From Thermococcus sp. (lineage in GTDB: Archaea > Methanobacteriota_B > Thermococci > Thermococcales > Thermococcaceae), in assembly GCA_027001105.1 (NCBI GenBank), contig JALTMZ010000051.1, positions 1-7,088 on the forward strand: 7,088 bases of DNA, read 5' to 3'. The notes under the pieces were generated by a model that worked only from the letters and a program-made list of their open reading frames with translations, was not told the origin of the DNA and did no database searches. The position numbers were made by a program, and so were the translations under genes. Shown here piece after piece: positions 6,153-7,088 of this stretch. The first letter of the stretch is position 1, and each line of letters begins with the position of its first letter.

Positions 6153-7013
6153 ATGAAAATTTCAGGGAGAATTAAAATAACAGTCTCAATGCTAATCTGG
6201 GGAAGTGTTGGGATTTTTGCGAGGTTCACAAATTTAAATGGATTGGGAATCTCATTCTTTAGGGTTGCATTAGGAGCTTTAATCTTGGCACTGTTGTTCA
6301 GCATAAAAGATAAATCTTGGTTTCAGAAGGTTAGTGATGCTACCAAACAAAAGTTTAGATGGATGATCCTTCTTGGCATTGCACTTGCCTTAAACTGGGT
6401 GTTCTTATTTACCGCTTTTCTATACACTTCAATAGCAAGAGCAGTCCTTATTTATTATTCAGCTCCAGTTCTTGCAACATTAATTTCAGCTAAGTTTCTT
6501 AAGGAAAAAATCTCAAAATTTCAAATTTTGCTGATTCTTATGGCTTTTCTTGGCTTGCTGATAATAATGAGCGAGCAAAAAATGAATTTTGAAAACAGAG
6601 ATTTTGTAGGAGCCGTATTCGCATTCATAGCAGCAATTTTCTATGCAATGATTCCAAATCTGGGTAGATTTTTAAAAGAAGTGAAAAGTGACATACTAAC
6701 ATTTGTTCAGCTGTTTATAGCTTTTGTGACCCTGATTCCTTTCGTTCTCCACGGTAAAATATTCGTTGGAAAGATTAACTGGTTTGCGGTTGGAATTTTA
6801 GTAGCTGTGCACACTGTTTTTGCACTCTTCCTATACATGGACGGATTAAAAAGCGTTAAAGTGAATGAAGCCGCCTTGCTCAGCTATCTTGATCCTCTAA
6901 GTGCAGTGGTTTATGCGTTTTTAGTATTCGGAGAAGTTCCTACTATCAGAACAGTGATAGGAGGAGTTCTGATACTATTAGCATCTCTTTTAGATACGTT
7001 AAAGCGGAGATAG
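6153..7013 (+). CDS. EamA/DMT-superfamily transporter, ten membrane segments
   Basis: A 286-residue hydrophobic protein of the drug/metabolite transporter superfamily, with two tandem EamA domains of about five membrane helices each (roughly residues 8-140 and 150-283). The first half has MLIWGSVGIFARF near the start and the typical YYSAPVLATLISAKFLKEKIS (101-121). The second half has the matching ALLSYLDPLSAVVYAFLVFGE (241-261) followed by VIGGVLILLASLL. The length is normal for the family. Members export amino acids, metabolites or drugs; the substrate cannot be read from the sequence. It starts 2 nt after the priS stop and has a GTGGG about 7 nt before its ATG inside the end of priS. It is therefore probably transcribed with the primase genes, though a functional link is unlikely. 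The stop codon practically abuts the 3' end of the convergent RNase P RNA gene. Confidence 0.92.
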   Translation: MKISGRIKITVSMLIWGSVGIFARFTNLNGLGISFFRVALGALILALLFSIKDKSWFQKVSDATKQKFRWMILLGIALALNWVFLFTAFLYTSIARAVLIYYSAPVLATLISAKFLKEKISKFQILLILMAFLGLLIIMSEQKMNFENRDFVGAVFAFIAAIFYAMIPNLGRFLKEVKSDILTFVQLFIAFVTLIPFVLHGKIFVGKINWFAVGILVAVHTVFALFLYMDGLKSVKVNEAALLSYLDPLSAVVYAFLVFGEVPTIRTVIGGVLILLASLLDTLKRR

Positions 7014-7088
7014 GCGAGAGGGCTATAGCCCGCCTTCTGTATTAAGGGAGCATTCGACTAAGCGGCCAACCACGGGGCTCACACCGGA
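7014..7088 (-). ncRNA. rnpB: RNase P RNA, 3' part (gene continues beyond the right edge)
   Basis: The minus strand, read from 7088 leftward, carries the conserved 3' core of archaeal type A RNase P RNA. It has GTCGAATGCTCC (about 7046-7057, like the conserved 'GAAUG' region IV), then TACAGAAGGCGGGCTAT (conserved region V, the 3' strand of helix P4, about 7024-7040), then AGCCCTCTCGCC, which would be the 3' strand of the P1/P2 stem. RNase P RNA is the catalytic subunit that removes 5' leaders from pre-tRNA. The 3' end is approximate because the pairing 5' strand lies outside the window; GGCGAGAGGGCU is predicted there. Nothing in this stretch reads as protein. It converges with the transporter gene with essentially no gap. 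Confidence 0.85.

Noticed and set aside
7014..7088. Right-edge GC-rich stretch as rRNA or tRNA
   Set aside because: The minus strand has the ACAGAAGGCGGGCTAT and GAATG core of RNase P RNA; no tRNA cloverleaf or rRNA signature is visible.

Overview
The window looks like a chromosomal segment of a hyperthermophilic archaeon of the order Thermococcales (Thermococcus, Pyrococcus or Palaeococcus). Four things support this: the heterodimeric archaeal/eukaryal DNA primase (PriS and PriL with Pyrococcus-like motifs), archaeal TATA-type promoters, Shine-Dalgarno sites of the AGGTGAT type, and the 3' end of an archaeal RNase P RNA. The DNA is AT-rich and tightly packed. I see no insertion sequence, CRISPR array or prophage gene.

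Left half, minus strand, in order of transcription. Two adjacent single-domain KaiC/Rad55-like ATPase genes (3640 to 2098) come first. The upstream copy keeps its catalytic residues. The downstream copy keeps the P-loop but has lost the catalytic glutamates, the Walker B aspartate and the sensor lysine. Next is a membrane-anchored, cysteine-rich protein built of repeated beta-barrel (OB-like) units (2010 to 805), which appears to have its own short-leader promoter. Its 3' end overlaps the start of a TctA-like (DUF112 / COG1784) permease that runs off the left edge (835 to 1).

Middle, 3641 to 3923. A divergent intergenic region carries a TATA box and Shine-Dalgarno site for the KaiC pair on one side and for the primase operon on the other. 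Between them lie a small hairpin and a 37-codon minus-strand open stretch with no start codon.

Right half, plus strand. priL (3924-5120) and priS (5113-6150) overlap by 8 nt and encode the replicative primase. Two bases after priS begins a 10-TM EamA/DMT-family transporter (6153-7013), probably co-transcribed. From about 7014 to the right edge lies the 3' part of the RNase P RNA gene on the minus strand, converging with the transporter and practically touching its stop codon.

Two parts go beyond routine annotation: the active/degenerate KaiC pair divergent from the primase operon, and the translationally overlapping pair of an exported OB-repeat protein and a TctA-like permease. The functions of both are inference only.
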